NCBI RefSeq assembly: GCF_019048065.1
Contig: NZ_CP077291.1
Coordinates: forward strand, 1,736,001-1,800,000
Length of the DNA stretch: 64,000 bases
Direction of reading: 5' to 3'
DNA from: Citrobacter farmeri
GTDB taxonomy: Bacteria > Pseudomonadota > Gammaproteobacteria > Enterobacterales > Enterobacteriaceae
In this document: positions 1-11,676 of the stretch, piece after piece
Numbering within the stretch: the stretch's first letter is position 1
Layout: each line of letters opens with the position of its first letter
Program-made: the position numbers and the translations under genes
Notes under the pieces: generated by a model
Told to the model about the DNA's origin: nothing
Databases searched by the model: none
Seen by the model: the letters and a program-made list of their open reading frames with translations, nothing else

Positions 1-1
1 T

Positions 2-253
2 CGCGAATTCCGCGTGCGGGCTGCCGATGCGGCAACCACGCTGCGCAGTGGTTTCGGTGGGATCCTGATGGGCTTTGGCGCCAGCATAGCCGGCGGTTGC
101 TCTATCGGTAACGGTCTGGTAATGACAGCGATGATGACCTGGCAGGGCTGGGTTGGCCTGGTATTTATGATCCTTGGCGTCTGGACCGCGTCGTGGATTG
201 TGTTTGTACGACCGCAGCGTAAAGCCCGTCTGGCAACCGCTGCGGCAAATTAA
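2..253 (+). CDS. yeeE: Thiosulfate transporter YeeE/TsuA, C-terminal fragment
   Basis: The reading frame is open from the window edge, so the N-terminus lies outside; about 83 residues remain of a protein usually near 350. The fragment holds two hydrophobic membrane segments and the motif GGCSIGNGL, whose cysteine is one of the conserved thiosulfate-relay cysteines of the YeeE/YedE inner-membrane family. The sulfurtransferase-like gene yeeD follows 15 bp after the stop, the usual yeeE-yeeD pairing for thiosulfate uptake. Family assignment is from recalled sequence similarity. Confidence 0.85.
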   Translation, partial: REFRVRAADAATTLRSGFGGILMGFGASIAGGCSIGNGLVMTAMMTWQGWVGLVFMILGVWTASWIVFVRPQRKARLATAAAN

Positions 254-268
254 GCGTAAGGATTAATG

Positions 269-496
269 ATGGCGATTAAAAAACTGGACGTGGTCACGCA
301 GGTTTGCCCGTTCCCACTGATTGAAGCAAAAGCTGCGCTGGCCGAGATGGCGAGCGGTGATCAACTGGTAATTGAATTTGATTGCACCCAGGCAACCGAA
401 GCGATCCCTCAGTGGGCGGCGGAAGAGGGGCATGCGATTACGGATTTTCAGCAGGTTGGCGATGCCGCCTGGAGCATCACCGTACAGAAAGCGTGA
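269..496 (+). CDS. yeeD: TusA-family sulfur carrier YeeD/TsuB
   Basis: A 75-residue TusA-like protein with the family signature CPFP near residue 13; the cysteine carries sulfur as a persulfide. Known role: it works with YeeE in thiosulfate uptake and assimilation. It sits just downstream of yeeE and is probably co-transcribed. Two ATG codons are adjacent (266 and 269); the second gives the length of the E. coli homologue. Confidence 0.9.
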   Translation: MAIKKLDVVTQVCPFPLIEAKAALAEMASGDQLVIEFDCTQATEAIPQWAAEEGHAITDFQQVGDAAWSITVQKA

Positions 497-502
497 TAGC
501 AG

Positions 503-526
503 GCCCTCCGCCGCGATGCGGAGGGC
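503..526. terminator. Hairpin between convergent yeeD and sbcB
   Basis: A perfect 9-bp inverted repeat (GCCCTCCGC / GCGGAGGGC) with a 6-base loop lies between the stops of two converging genes. It is likely a shared terminator, but neither side has a strong T-run, so intrinsic termination is inferred from position and stem strength. Confidence 0.5.
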
Positions 527-531
527 GAATC

Positions 532-1956
532 TCAGACGATCTCCTCCGCGTACTGCCACAGCGCCTTCAGCAGTGCCTGCTTCTCTTTATCATCCGCATA
601 TTCCTGATACAACACCTGCAACTCATCGGCGTAGCGCTGTAAATATTCCGGCGTAAAGACCTGGCGACGGTGTTCCAGCCAGCGCTGCTGTTCTGCCTCA
701 TCCAGCGTACCGGGGAAGTTACGCGCCCGGTAGTTGAACAACAGTTTCTCAATCCGCGGGTCGACAAAGGTGATATCCAGCGCCGGCAGGTTCTGCGGGT
801 CAGTTTCCAGCACAATCTTCATCGCCGCCCGGTCAGCATCGCTGAAGAAGCCGTTATAGAGCTGGGCATCCACGTTGTCAGACGGCGTGAAAGGTTCCGC
901 TTGCGCAAAGACAGCGACCACGTTGTCACGCACCTGCGGATTTTCACGCAGTATTTTCAGATTATCGAGACAGTGCTGACGATTAATCCCCAGACGATCG
1001 GCATCTTCGGGACGCAGCGTGTTAGCCTGCGCCAGCACCGGGCATTTATTGATGTGTACCAGCTTCAGCGGCACGGCGGCGTTATCGCCCAGATCGGCTT
1101 TGGCGGTGTACAGACGTTCGCGCAGGGTGTCGCTGTCCAGTTCCAGCAATGGCGAAATATCACCGGCCAGATCAACCATAATCACTGCATTACGGTTATC
1201 CGGATGCCAGGCCAGCGGCGCAACCCAGCTGGTGTTGCCGCGCCATGCGCCAAACATGCCAGAAACATGCACCAGCGGCTTCATTTGCGGCACATCAATC
1301 AGCGCGGCAAGCTTGTGCTTGTTGCGGTGCGTATAGAGATACTCAAACAGACGCGGCTGACGTGACTTCACCAGTTGCGCCATGGCAATGGTGGCATAGA
1401 CGTCCGCCATCGCATCGTGCGCGTTGCTGTGTTCAATACCATTCGCTTTCGTCAGATGCTCCAGGCGAAAACTGGGAAGCCCGTCGTCGTTTTCCGGCCA
1501 GTTGATGCCTTCCGGGCGCAGGGCGTAGCAGGCGCGCATAACGTCCAGCAGATCCCAGCGTGAATTATCATGCTGCCAGCTCCAGGCGTAGGGATCGTAG
1601 AAGTTGCGGTACAGCACGTTACGTGTGACCTCGTCGTCGAAACGCACGTTGTTGTAGCCAATAATGCAGGTTTTCGGCACCGTAAACAGCGCGTGGATCC
1701 GCGCGGCAAACTCCGCTTCATTGTCACCTTTCTCCCGCGCTTCCTGAGGGGTGATCCCGGTGACCATTACGGCGCCAGGCTGAGGCAAGTAGTCATCCGC
1801 AGGTTTGCAGTAAAACACCTCTGGCTCGCCGATGACATTGAATTCGCTATCGGTACGCAGGGCGGCAAATTGCGCAGGTCTGTCGAGCGCCGGGTGAACG
1901 CCAAAGGTTTCGTAATCGTGAAAAAGAAAGGTGGGTTGCTGCTTGCCGTCATTCAT
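532..1956 (-). CDS. sbcB: Exodeoxyribonuclease I
   Basis: A 474-residue 3'-5' single-strand DNA exonuclease of the DEDDh superfamily, acting in recombination and mismatch repair. Motif I is FHDYETFG near residue 12 (catalytic D and E), and the HxAxxD motif appears as HDAMAD; the rest, including the C-terminal helical domain, follows E. coli ExoI almost residue for residue. The frame extends another 46 codons upstream, but family alignment places the start at the ATG before NDGKQQ. It is transcribed divergently from dacD. Confidence 0.97.
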   Translation of the reverse strand: MNDGKQQPTFLFHDYETFGVHPALDRPAQFAALRTDSEFNVIGEPEVFYCKPADDYLPQPGAVMVTGITPQEAREKGDNEAEFAARIHALFTVPKTCIIGYNNVRFDDEVTRNVLYRNFYDPYAWSWQHDNSRWDLLDVMRACYALRPEGINWPENDDGLPSFRLEHLTKANGIEHSNAHDAMADVYATIAMAQLVKSRQPRLFEYLYTHRNKHKLAALIDVPQMKPLVHVSGMFGAWRGNTSWVAPLAWHPDNRNAVIMVDLAGDISPLLELDSDTLRERLYTAKADLGDNAAVPLKLVHINKCPVLAQANTLRPEDADRLGINRQHCLDNLKILRENPQVRDNVVAVFAQAEPFTPSDNVDAQLYNGFFSDADRAAMKIVLETDPQNLPALDITFVDPRIEKLLFNYRARNFPGTLDEAEQQRWLEHRRQVFTPEYLQRYADELQVLYQEYADDKEKQALLKALWQYAEEIV

Positions 1957-2195
1957 AAATAAGTGGATTCCGTGACATCTGGTTGCGCACTGCCTGAACT
2001 GCACAGAGTACCAAAGTTCGACGCGGTAATCAGCCGGACTCGCCGCGAAGACATGAAGAAACTCGCGATCGGGAACGCGCTCAGAGGGACTCAAGAGAGA
2101 AAACTCTGCGATAAGTCACATTTTCTTGCAATTAATCCCTGTTTGTTTCGCCAGTTTTCCGTAAAAAGGACGGCTATTTTGGAACACCTGAGGAC

Positions 2196-3368
2196 ATGCT
2201 GTTGAAACCCCGTCAGTTTATTGCCGCTTCTTTACTTGTGATGAATCTCTCTTCTGCGTTTGCCGCTACTTCGGCCAATTTTGCTCCCCCTCCGCCCAGC
2301 ATCGAGGCCGGTTCGTGGGTGCTTATGGATTACACCACGGGGCAAATTCTCACGGCGGGTAATGAACATCAGCAGCGCAATCCTGCCAGCCTGACCAAAC
2401 TGATGACCGGCTATGTGGTCGACCGCGCCATTGACAGCCAGCGCATTACGCCGGATGACATAGTCACGGTGGGACGCGACGCGTGGGCGAAGGACAATCC
2501 GGTCTTTGTTGGATCCTCGTTGATGTTCCTCAAAGAAGGTGATCGGGTATCCGTGCGCGATTTAAGCCGTGGACTGATTGTTGATTCCGGTAACGACGCC
2601 TGCGTTGCGCTGGCTGACTATATCGCCGGTGGGCAGCCGCAGTTTGTCGCCATGATGAATAATTACGTTAAGAAGCTTAATTTGCAGGATACCCATTTTG
2701 AGACGGTTCACGGACTGGATGCCCCCGGTCAGCACAGCTCGGCTTACGATCTGGCGGTGTTGTCCCGGGCTATCATTCATGGCGAGCCTGAGTTCTATCA
2801 TATGTACAGTGAGAAAAGCCTCACCTGGAACGGTATTACACAACAGAACCGTAACGGGCTGCTGTGGGACAAAACCATGAACGTCGATGGGCTGAAAACC
2901 GGGCACACTTCGGGCGCGGGCTTCAACCTGATTGCCTCAGCGGTGGATGGCCAGCGGCGACTGATTGCCGTAGTGATGGGGGCGAATAGCCCGAAAGGGC
3001 GTGAGGAGCAGGCGCGCAAACTGCTGCACTGGGGGCAACAACATTTCGACACGGTGCAGATCCTGCGCAGCGGTAAGCAGGTTGGAACGGAGCGCATCTG
3101 GTACGGCGATAAAGAGAACATCGCGTTGGGCACCGAGCACGATTTCTGGATGGCGCTGCCGAAGGCAGAAATCCCGAACATCAAAGCGAAGTACATCCTC
3201 GATAAGAAGGAACTGGAAGCACCGCTCGCCGCGCATCAACGGGTCGGCGAAATTGAACTCTACGACCGTGACAAACTGGTTGCTCACTGGCCTCTGGTGA
3301 CACTGGAAGCCGTTGGGAAGGGGGGCGTTTTCTCCCGCCTGAGCGACTACTTTCACCATAAAGTCTGA
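2196..3368 (+). CDS. dacD: D-alanyl-D-alanine carboxypeptidase DacD (PBP6b)
   Basis: A periplasmic low-molecular-mass penicillin-binding protein that trims the terminal D-Ala of peptidoglycan pentapeptides. The 390 residues begin with a signal peptide ending near AFA at residues 21-23. The serine-peptidase motifs are present: SLTK (S65, K68), SGN (131-133) and KTG (234-236). The C-terminus ends in an amphipathic stretch of the type that anchors PBP5/6 proteins to the inner membrane. A GAGGA sits very close to the ATG (one base between), so the start is likely but not certain. Confidence 0.95.
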   Translation: MLLKPRQFIAASLLVMNLSSAFAATSANFAPPPPSIEAGSWVLMDYTTGQILTAGNEHQQRNPASLTKLMTGYVVDRAIDSQRITPDDIVTVGRDAWAKDNPVFVGSSLMFLKEGDRVSVRDLSRGLIVDSGNDACVALADYIAGGQPQFVAMMNNYVKKLNLQDTHFETVHGLDAPGQHSSAYDLAVLSRAIIHGEPEFYHMYSEKSLTWNGITQQNRNGLLWDKTMNVDGLKTGHTSGAGFNLIASAVDGQRRLIAVVMGANSPKGREEQARKLLHWGQQHFDTVQILRSGKQVGTERIWYGDKENIALGTEHDFWMALPKAEIPNIKAKYILDKKELEAPLAAHQRVGEIELYDRDKLVAHWPLVTLEAVGKGGVFSRLSDYFHHKV

Positions 3369-3453
3369 GTCGTACTGACAACAAACTGGCAGGAGTTCGG
3401 CTCCGCTCACATAATAACCACAAAGTGCTTGTGATGGCTGTTTAGTCTTCGTT

Positions 3454-3475
3454 ACACTGTATATAAATACAGTGT
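3454..3475. promoter_or_regulatory. LexA (SOS) box of sbmC
   Basis: A near-perfect palindrome, ACACTGTATATAAATACAGTGT, with the CTGT-N8-ACAG core of LexA operators, ends 16 bp before the sbmC ATG. sbmC is a known SOS gene, and the box overlaps the expected promoter, so LexA repression of sbmC is well supported. Confidence 0.93.
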
Positions 3476-3490
3476 AATAATGGAGGCAAC

Positions 3491-3964
3491 ATGAACTACG
3501 AGATCAGAAATGTTGATAAACGCACCGTTGCAGGTTTCCACCTGGTGGGGCCGTGGGATCAGAAGGTGAAACAGGGCTTTGACCAACTGATGGTGTGGGT
3601 GGATGGCAAGCAGGTTGTCGCGCAGGAATGGATCGCCGTTTACTTCGACAATCCGGATGAAGTGCCCGCCGAAAAACTGCGCTGTAGTACGGTTGTTTCT
3701 GTGCCCGCCGATTTTGTTATACCGGAAAACAGTGAAGGCGTGACGCTCAGCGAAATCGACGGCGGTTACTACGCCACGGCGGTTGCGCGCGTTGATAATG
3801 GTGACTTTGCGACGCCATGGCATCAGTTATTTAATAGCCTGATGCAGGATCAAACGTATGAAATGACGTGCAAACCCTGCTTTGAAGTCTATCTGAACAA
3901 CGGTTGCGAAGACGGTTACTGGGATATTGAGATGTATATATCGGTGCAACCTACCACGAAGTAA
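3491..3964 (+). CDS. sbmC: DNA gyrase inhibitor GyrI/SbmC
   Basis: A 157-residue cytoplasmic protein of the GyrI-like (SOUL/effector-binding) fold that binds DNA gyrase and protects cells from gyrase-targeting toxins such as microcin B17. Length and sequence match the enteric family throughout. GGAGG lies just upstream of the ATG. A consensus LexA box immediately upstream indicates induction by DNA damage. Confidence 0.95.
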   Translation: MNYEIRNVDKRTVAGFHLVGPWDQKVKQGFDQLMVWVDGKQVVAQEWIAVYFDNPDEVPAEKLRCSTVVSVPADFVIPENSEGVTLSEIDGGYYATAVARVDNGDFATPWHQLFNSLMQDQTYEMTCKPCFEVYLNNGCEDGYWDIEMYISVQPTTK

Positions 3965-4090
3965 GCATAAAACCAGGCGGACCGGCGCTGAGCGACTACG
4001 CTTAGCGTGATGTCCTGTCCGCCGTGACAATCTTCTGCGCGTAAAAACAGGTACAATCTTTTTTTTATTCTTGCCTGACGGAGTGCCTGA

Positions 4091-5149
4091 GTGCGTGCCG
4101 ACAAGTCACTGAGCCCATTTGAAATACGCCTGTATCGCCATTACCGCATCGTGCATGGTATTCGCATCGCGCTGGCCTTCATTTTGACCTTTCTGCTCGT
4201 TCGTTTATTTAACATTCCGGAAGGAACATGGCCCTTGATTACGCTGGTGGTGATCATGGGGCCAATCTCGTTCTGGGGAAACGTGGTTCCCCGCGCGTAT
4301 GAGCGGATTGGCGGCACGATCCTCGGGTCGGTACTGGGTCTGGTGGCGCTGCGTCTGGAGCTTTTTTCATTGCCGTTGATGCTGCTCTGGTGTGCGGCGG
4401 CGATGTACCTCTGCGGATGGCTCGCACTAGGAAAAAAACCGTATCAGGCGCTTTTAATTGGCATAACCTTAGCCGTAGTGGTGGGCGCACCCGCAGGCGA
4501 CATGGAGACCGCGCTCTGGCGCGGCGGGGATGTTATTCTCGGGTCGCTCCTCGCCATGCTGTTCACTGGAATCTGGCCGCAGCGCGCCTTCATCCACTGG
4601 CGCATCCAACTGGCACACTGCGTAACGGCCTATAACCGTGTGTATCAGGCTGCGCTATCGCCTAATCTGTTAGAACGTCCCCGGCTGGATAAACATCTGC
4701 AACAGCTCCTGGCTGACGTGGTAAAAATGCGCGGACTGATAACTCCTGCAAGCAAAGAAACGCGCATCCAGAAATCCATTTTTGAAGCCATTCAGACCGT
4801 CAACCGTAATCTGGTTTGCATGCTTGAATTGCAGATCAATGCCCTGTGGGCGACCCGTGAGAGCCATTTCGTCATGCTCAACGCCCATACGCTGCGGGAA
4901 ACGCAGCAAATGACCCAGCAGGCGTTACTGACGATTGCTCATGCGTTGTTTGAAGGTAATCCGCAACCGATTCTCGCGAACAGTGAAAAACTAAATGAGA
5001 CCGTTAACGAACTGCGCACGCTGATACGTCAACATGATGAGCACAATGTGGCCGAAATACCGATTCATGGTTACGTCTGGCTAAGCCTGGAAACGGCCCG
5101 TCAACTGGAGCTGCTGTCGCATCTTATCTGCCGAGCACTGCGCAAATAA
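4091..5149 (+). CDS. yeeA: FUSC-family inner membrane protein YeeA
   Basis: A 352-residue membrane protein, full length for the enteric YeeA family. The N-terminal half (about residues 20-165) carries hydrophobic helices typical of the FUSC/aromatic-acid-exporter-like domain; the C-terminal half is a soluble helical domain. Its substrate is not known. The start is GTG (GTGCGTGCC), preceded by a GGAGTG-like ribosome site. Confidence 0.88.
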   Translation: MRADKSLSPFEIRLYRHYRIVHGIRIALAFILTFLLVRLFNIPEGTWPLITLVVIMGPISFWGNVVPRAYERIGGTILGSVLGLVALRLELFSLPLMLLWCAAAMYLCGWLALGKKPYQALLIGITLAVVVGAPAGDMETALWRGGDVILGSLLAMLFTGIWPQRAFIHWRIQLAHCVTAYNRVYQAALSPNLLERPRLDKHLQQLLADVVKMRGLITPASKETRIQKSIFEAIQTVNRNLVCMLELQINALWATRESHFVMLNAHTLRETQQMTQQALLTIAHALFEGNPQPILANSEKLNETVNELRTLIRQHDEHNVAEIPIHGYVWLSLETARQLELLSHLICRALRK

Positions 5150-5310
5150 AAAACAGGTAAGGGGGAATACTGCCCCTGCTGCTTCGATTCAGCAAGGAAT
5201 AAGGGTATGATGGAAACCAGAATGAAGCCATTGTCATTTGTGGCTGCGAAAAGTAATGTTAGCCCTATCGTTTAAACGAATCCGACTCTCACATTATCAG
5301 GGGTGTAAAA

Positions 5311-5646
5311 ATGGAAACTACCAAGCCATCTTTCCAGGACGTGCTGGAATTTGTCCGTCTGTTCCGTCGTAAAAACAAACTGCAGCGTGAAATCCAGGAC
5401 GTTGAGAAAAAGATCCGTGACAACCAGAAACGTGTTCTGCTGCTGGACAACCTGAGTGATTACATCAAACCGGGTATGAGCGTTGAAGCTATTCAGGGCA
5501 TCATCGCCAGCATGAAGAGCGACTATGAAGATCGCGTTGATGACTACATCATCAAAAATGCAGAGATCTCCAAAGAACGTCGCGACATTTCCAAGAAACT
5601 GAAAGCGATGGGCGAAATGAAAAACGGCGACGCGAAAGCGGAGTAA
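5311..5646 (+). CDS. tmaR: PTS polar-localisation regulator TmaR (YeeX)
   Basis: A 111-residue, highly charged, largely coiled-coil protein nearly identical to enteric YeeX. In E. coli TmaR forms clusters at the cell poles and sequesters enzyme I of the sugar phosphotransferase system. An AGGGGTG ribosome site precedes the ATG. It converges with pduX, leaving 34 bp between the stops. Confidence 0.93.
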   Translation: METTKPSFQDVLEFVRLFRRKNKLQREIQDVEKKIRDNQKRVLLLDNLSDYIKPGMSVEAIQGIIASMKSDYEDRVDDYIIKNAEISKERRDISKKLKAMGEMKNGDAKAE

Positions 5647-5680
5647 CGTTTGTATGCAGTGAGGATCCGCAGTGCGATCC

Positions 5681-6547
5681 TCACTGAGGTTTTACGCCGC
5701 CGCTGACCATCCGCAATAAGTGCTGTTCCGGCCAGTGTTCGGTCAGTCTGTTCTTTGCCAGTAGCCACTTAACGTAGTCCACATCGTGTCGCTGCCTGTC
5801 GAGCATCAGTCCGACGACGCTGCCACTGTGCGCCACGTTCACACCGTATAAATCGCACTCTTCAACCAGCGACAATAGCGCATCGAAATCGGGCTTCGGC
5901 AACAACATCTGGCTGGCAATAGCGCTCAGCGTCGCCGCTTCTCCCATCCGATAAGGATTCTGCTCCGCGCAGGCTTCTTGTACTTTTTCCCATGCCCGCT
6001 TCAGCGCAGGCGCGCCAGCATGCAAGCCAGCCTGCCGCGGAATGCGGTGATAGTCAGCAGTACGTAAAGTTTGCGGGCTTTCCAGCACGAGGAGATCAAG
6101 CGTTGGTTGAGAATCGCAGGAGATTTGCGTCGATGCGTCGTTGTGGTCAAACAGAGTGAGTTGATGAAAAACGGTGCTGTCGGTCGGTTCCAGTGAGACG
6201 CAAAGCTGTGCGAGCGTGGATTCATCCAGTTGATGACCGAGGTGCTGCGCAGTGGCGACGGCTGTGGCGGCGATATCCGCCGTACTGCTGGCCATGCCTT
6301 TTGCAACTGGGATGGTTGAATGGATCGAAATACGGATATCCTGGCTCAGGTGCGCGGGGTAATTCCAGTGTTCAAGGAGTGTGTTAACCATCGCCCGGGA
6401 AAGAGGGCGCTCATCTGTTAAAGGGGAACCGGTACTGACCTCGACGGTGCTGTACCAGTCAACCGGGCAGGAGACCAGTTTCTCGCTGCCCATAATCCAG
6501 CCCTGAATAAGCTCTCCGCATGACGCGGGGCACTGCGCAACAGCCAC
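5681..6547 (-). CDS. pduX: L-threonine kinase PduX
   Basis: A 288-residue GHMP-family kinase. It makes L-threonine-phosphate, precursor of the aminopropanol linker of adenosylcobalamin, tying the pdu operon to B12 synthesis. The GHMP ATP-binding loop is visible as PVAKGMASSTADIA (residues 80-93), as is the N-terminal PASCGE motif. It is the last gene of the pdu operon and converges on tmaR. It lies 91 bp after pduW, a wider gap than elsewhere in the operon. Confidence 0.95.
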   Translation of the reverse strand: MAVAQCPASCGELIQGWIMGSEKLVSCPVDWYSTVEVSTGSPLTDERPLSRAMVNTLLEHWNYPAHLSQDIRISIHSTIPVAKGMASSTADIAATAVATAQHLGHQLDESTLAQLCVSLEPTDSTVFHQLTLFDHNDASTQISCDSQPTLDLLVLESPQTLRTADYHRIPRQAGLHAGAPALKRAWEKVQEACAEQNPYRMGEAATLSAIASQMLLPKPDFDALLSLVEECDLYGVNVAHSGSVVGLMLDRQRHDVDYVKWLLAKNRLTEHWPEQHLLRMVSGGVKPQ

Positions 6548-6638
6548 GTTATCACCTTTCCGCTCTGCAATCCTCGGCGCATAGTGTCATGGCGATTGCG
6601 CTATTACCATGATTTGCCGCAATTTGTGCGGCGCGAAC

Positions 6639-8290
<1,652 letters not shown>

Positions 8291-8294
8291 AATG

Positions 8295-8645
8295 CTATGT
8301 CCGCGTGATTGAACAGGTTGTAAAACGCATCATTTCGCCGAGCGTGCGCGTCACCTGTTTCAGGGCGTATTCCACTGCCGATACGTCGCCGGTTAACACC
8401 ACTGCACCGGTAAAACGGTCGAGAAAGCCGATCTCTACTGCGCCGGATTTCGTCGCGATATCGCAGGCAATGATGGAGGCTTCACTTGGCGTGATGGTGA
8501 GAATGCCAATCGCCGAGACGCTGTCCTGTAATCCCAGTTTCTTGAACAGATCTTTACCTGGGTTCGCAATCAGATGCGCCAGCGTGACCTGTTTGCCCGG
8601 TACGTACTCCTGGATCATGCGATCCGTGGTCGGTTGTCTTTCCAT
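8295..8645 (-). CDS. pduU: Microcompartment shell protein PduU
   Basis: A 116-residue circularly permuted BMC-domain shell protein; the N-terminal segment ([18 protein letters not shown]) forms the small beta barrel capping the hexamer pore in the known structure. The start overlaps the pduT stop by one base (TAATG), indicating translational coupling, so an in-frame ATG 24 bases upstream is disfavoured. Confidence 0.96.
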   Translation of the reverse strand: MERQPTTDRMIQEYVPGKQVTLAHLIANPGKDLFKKLGLQDSVSAIGILTITPSEASIIACDIATKSGAVEIGFLDRFTGAVVLTGDVSAVEYALKQVTRTLGEMMRFTTCSITRT

Positions 8646-9199
8646 TACCCCTCCACCATCTGACGCCACATCGCTTCGTGTGGGCGTGGGATCACCGAAC
8701 GATAAACCAGCAAACCTTTTTCACCCGCGCTCTCACTGGCAACCGTGACCGCGTTGTTGACATCGGAAACGTCGCCTGCGACCACCATGTAACATTTGCC
8801 ACCGATGCCGAATGCCATATGCACGCGAACGAGAGTCACGTTAGAGGCCTTCACCGCCCGGTCAGCCGCGCTGATACAGGCCGCTACGCTCCAGGTTTCG
8901 ACTATCCCCACCGCCTGACGTTTATCCACGCTGTTCAGGCCGCTGATTGCGGGAAGCACGCTGGCGTGAATGTTGGGTAATACCAGACTATCGACCAGCA
9001 TCTCGCCAGCGAGCGCGTTTCCGGTTTCGATGGCCTGTTGTACTGCGCCGACATCGCCGCCCAGCATGAGCAAAAATTTGCCCGGACAAATGGTTTTGCT
9101 GACCAGCAGATCCACATTGGCGCTTTTCAGCATGGCATCACCCGCTTCCATCCCTTTGGCGATGCTGGTGAGTTCTAAAATACCTATGGCCTGAGACAT
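8645..9199 (-). CDS. pduT: Tandem-BMC, iron-sulfur shell protein PduT
   Basis: A 184-residue shell protein with two BMC domains (about 1-90 and 95-184) that assembles as a pseudohexameric trimer. C38, in the loop SKTICPGK, matches the cysteine that coordinates a central [4Fe-4S] cluster in PduT, proposed to carry electrons across the shell, probably with PduS. It lies directly downstream of pduS. Confidence 0.96.
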   Translation of the reverse strand: MSQAIGILELTSIAKGMEAGDAMLKSANVDLLVSKTICPGKFLLMLGGDVGAVQQAIETGNALAGEMLVDSLVLPNIHASVLPAISGLNSVDKRQAVGIVETWSVAACISAADRAVKASNVTLVRVHMAFGIGGKCYMVVAGDVSDVNNAVTVASESAGEKGLLVYRSVIPRPHEAMWRQMVEG

Positions 9200-9201
9200 G
9201 G

Positions 9202-10557
9202 TTAACCTCTTACAACAATGATGGCCTGATCTGTTACCTCACAGACAATGCCGTCAATACTGGCGTGAACAGGCGCACCGAGCGCACCTTGCGGAATAGT
9301 TGCGACGCACTGACCACGCGCGACGCGCTCACCTTTCTGAACGCACGGCACCGCGCTGGCACCGATATGCTGGCGCAGCAGTAGCGTGGTTCTCTCAACA
9401 ACGGGCTCGTTGTCGACTAACGGTGCTTCCTGATACCACGGCGTTAATCCCAGTTTGGCGATGAGTCGCTTTACCGGCACCAGACGGTATTTCGCCATCT
9501 CATCAGCCGGATTGAGCGGGCCTTCGTAACGCTGATTCTGTGCGCGCAGTTCACGCTTCAGCATGCGGTTAATCCGCATGGGGGAAATTCCTACCGGACA
9601 GGCCACACTTTCACAGACGTTACATTCGGAACAGGTGAGGGCACTGAGCAGCAGTTGTGGTGTGGCGGCCTGGTGGAAATTGACCGCACGAACCAGCAGA
9701 TGCGGAGAGAGTTCATGGCCGATGAGATGTCTTGGACAGAGATCGGTACACAGGCGACACTGTTCACAGACGGTTCTCGCCACTGACAGCACGGTGCGCT
9801 CATCCTGCATACGTCGCTGAATCAACGGGTGCGATTTTGGCAGCACCAGCAGTCCACCGGTGGTTTTCGTGACCGGTGCGTCCAGCGACGTCACCAGGCT
9901 TCCCATCATCGGCCCACCGTTGATAAATCCCGGATCGTCGATGGTTGCGCCACCCGCCATCTCCAGCACGTCGCGTAAGGACATGCCGATGGGAACGGTC
10001 ACGGTTTGCGGACGGGCAACGGCACCGTTAATGGTGAGCGTGCGGCGCGTCACGGGATACTGCTGCTCGACCGCACGAGCGATATTCAGCACGGTTTGTA
10101 CGTTGTTGACCACCACTCCCACGCTGACCGGCAGAGCGGCCGGGGGAACGCGACGACCCGTTGCCATCCAGATAGTCAACACTTCATCGCCCGCCGGATA
10201 GACGTCGGGCAGAATGTGCAGTCTGATCGTCGGGGGCAACAGCGGCGTCAGCGCGGCAATCGCTGGCTGATACTTTTCTTTCAGGGCGATAATCCCTTCG
10301 CGGGCGCCCGTGGCCTTCATCGCATACTGTACGCCGCGAATCAGACGTGCCGCCTGTTGCGCCATGAGTTGTTGATCGACTTTCAGCATCGGCTCGCATT
10401 CAGCGGCATTGACCAGGAATATTTCTACCTGAGCCTGCAGTTTGACATGCGTCGGAAAGCCAGCTCCGCCCGCCCCCACGATGCCTGCCGCGCGAACGCG
10501 TTCAACGAGAGTCAGCGCATCCAGGGTGTCCAGTTCATCATGCAGGGCGGTATTCAT
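9202..10557 (-). CDS. pduS: Cobalamin reductase PduS
   Basis: A 451-residue RnfC-like flavoprotein that reduces cob(III)alamin for reactivation and adenosylation with PduO. A glycine-rich [10 protein letters not shown] motif (residues 28-37) is followed by two ferredoxin-type cysteine sets, C264/267/270/274 and C309/312/315/320, for two [4Fe-4S] clusters, and a C-terminal barrel-sandwich segment. It overlaps pduQ by 4 bp. Confidence 0.96.
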   Translation of the reverse strand: MNTALHDELDTLDALTLVERVRAAGIVGAGGAGFPTHVKLQAQVEIFLVNAAECEPMLKVDQQLMAQQAARLIRGVQYAMKATGAREGIIALKEKYQPAIAALTPLLPPTIRLHILPDVYPAGDEVLTIWMATGRRVPPAALPVSVGVVVNNVQTVLNIARAVEQQYPVTRRTLTINGAVARPQTVTVPIGMSLRDVLEMAGGATIDDPGFINGGPMMGSLVTSLDAPVTKTTGGLLVLPKSHPLIQRRMQDERTVLSVARTVCEQCRLCTDLCPRHLIGHELSPHLLVRAVNFHQAATPQLLLSALTCSECNVCESVACPVGISPMRINRMLKRELRAQNQRYEGPLNPADEMAKYRLVPVKRLIAKLGLTPWYQEAPLVDNEPVVERTTLLLRQHIGASAVPCVQKGERVARGQCVATIPQGALGAPVHASIDGIVCEVTDQAIIVVRG

Positions 10558-11669
10558 AGCAACTCCTCAAGCAGTTCCTGAATGGCCCCGGCATCTGCTG
10601 CTCTGGGGCTGGTCTTCAGCGTTACGTCCGCCAGCGCGGCCTGAACCATTGCCGGAATACGCTGTGACCAGTCCTGTTTTTGTTCTTTAAGCGCTGCGGC
10701 GAGGGTGGGGATGGCGCATGCTTTTTTCAGCTGCTCAATGTGCTGCACCAGCGCATTTACGCTCGTCGTATCATTGGCACTGTCAGGACATAAATGACAG
10801 GTTTTCGCGAATCGGGCGTAACGTTTAGCCGCCCGCGGATCGTGCGCGTTGAAGCGGATCACCGACGTCAGCAGCATGGCGTTCGCCAGACCGTGGGGCA
10901 GATGGAACTGGCCGCCTAACTGGTGGGCGATGGCGTGGTTCAACCCTAGTCCTGCCTGGCTGAATGCCATCCCTGCCAGCGTAGAGGCGTTGTGCATTTT
11001 GCCTCGGGTGGCAAGACAGTCGCCTTTGCGGACGGCAACAGGCAGGTACTGAAAGACGATCTGGGCTGCTTTTTCAGCAAGTGCATCGGTGAAGTCGTTG
11101 GCGCGTGTGGACACATAGGCTTCCAGCGCGTGGGTCAGAACATCCATCCCGGTATTAGCGGTAATAGCGGGCGGGACGCTGACGACCAGCATCGGATCCA
11201 GGATCGCCATATCCGGATAGAGCGCGTTGTTGAACAACGGATACTTAATGCCTTTCTCCGGATCGCTAATCACGCAGGCGCTGGTGACTTCCGACCCGGT
11301 TCCGCTGGTGGTCGGAATCGCCACGCAGGTTTCGATGTCAATATCGAACTGACGACTGAACCAGACAATGGCCTTCGCCGCATCCAGCGCGGAGCCGCCG
11401 CCGAAACCGATCACCACGTCAGGGCGCAGGGACTGCATTTGCGCGATGCCCTGAACGACGGTTCCGATGGTCGGATCGGGCGTGATCTCACTGAAGACGC
11501 TGATCCGGTTATCCGCCGGTATCGCCTCGCGTAGTGAATCAATCAGCGGCGAACGAGCGAGAAAACCATCGCAGATAATCCAGATGTGCTTGTTCGTAAA
11601 ACGACCAAGCACCTTCAGACTTCCAGGGCCGCTGTACAAACGGGTTTGCAGTGAAAAGGTATTCATCAC
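10554..11669 (-). CDS. pduQ: 1-Propanol dehydrogenase PduQ
   Basis: A 371-residue iron-type (group III) alcohol dehydrogenase. It reduces propionaldehyde to 1-propanol and regenerates NAD+ inside the microcompartment for PduP. The nucleotide-binding GFGGGSALDAAK is at residues 88-99, and the metal-ligand histidines lie in GLNHAIAHQLGGQFHLPHG. Two Met codons are adjacent at the start. It is 7 bp from pduP. Confidence 0.96.
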   Translation of the reverse strand: MMNTFSLQTRLYSGPGSLKVLGRFTNKHIWIICDGFLARSPLIDSLREAIPADNRISVFSEITPDPTIGTVVQGIAQMQSLRPDVVIGFGGGSALDAAKAIVWFSRQFDIDIETCVAIPTTSGTGSEVTSACVISDPEKGIKYPLFNNALYPDMAILDPMLVVSVPPAITANTGMDVLTHALEAYVSTRANDFTDALAEKAAQIVFQYLPVAVRKGDCLATRGKMHNASTLAGMAFSQAGLGLNHAIAHQLGGQFHLPHGLANAMLLTSVIRFNAHDPRAAKRYARFAKTCHLCPDSANDTTSVNALVQHIEQLKKACAIPTLAAALKEQKQDWSQRIPAMVQAALADVTLKTSPRAADAGAIQELLEELL

Positions 11670-11676
11670 AACCTCA

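Noticed and set aside
670..1365. 231-codon open frame on the plus strand inside sbcB
   Set aside because: It is antisense to a highly conserved exonuclease gene and its product is low-complexity without a recognisable fold; a shadow of sbcB codon use.
10006..10581. 191-codon open frame antisense to pduS
   Set aside because: Antisense to a complete, conserved gene; composition typical of reverse-strand reading of a GC-rich gene.
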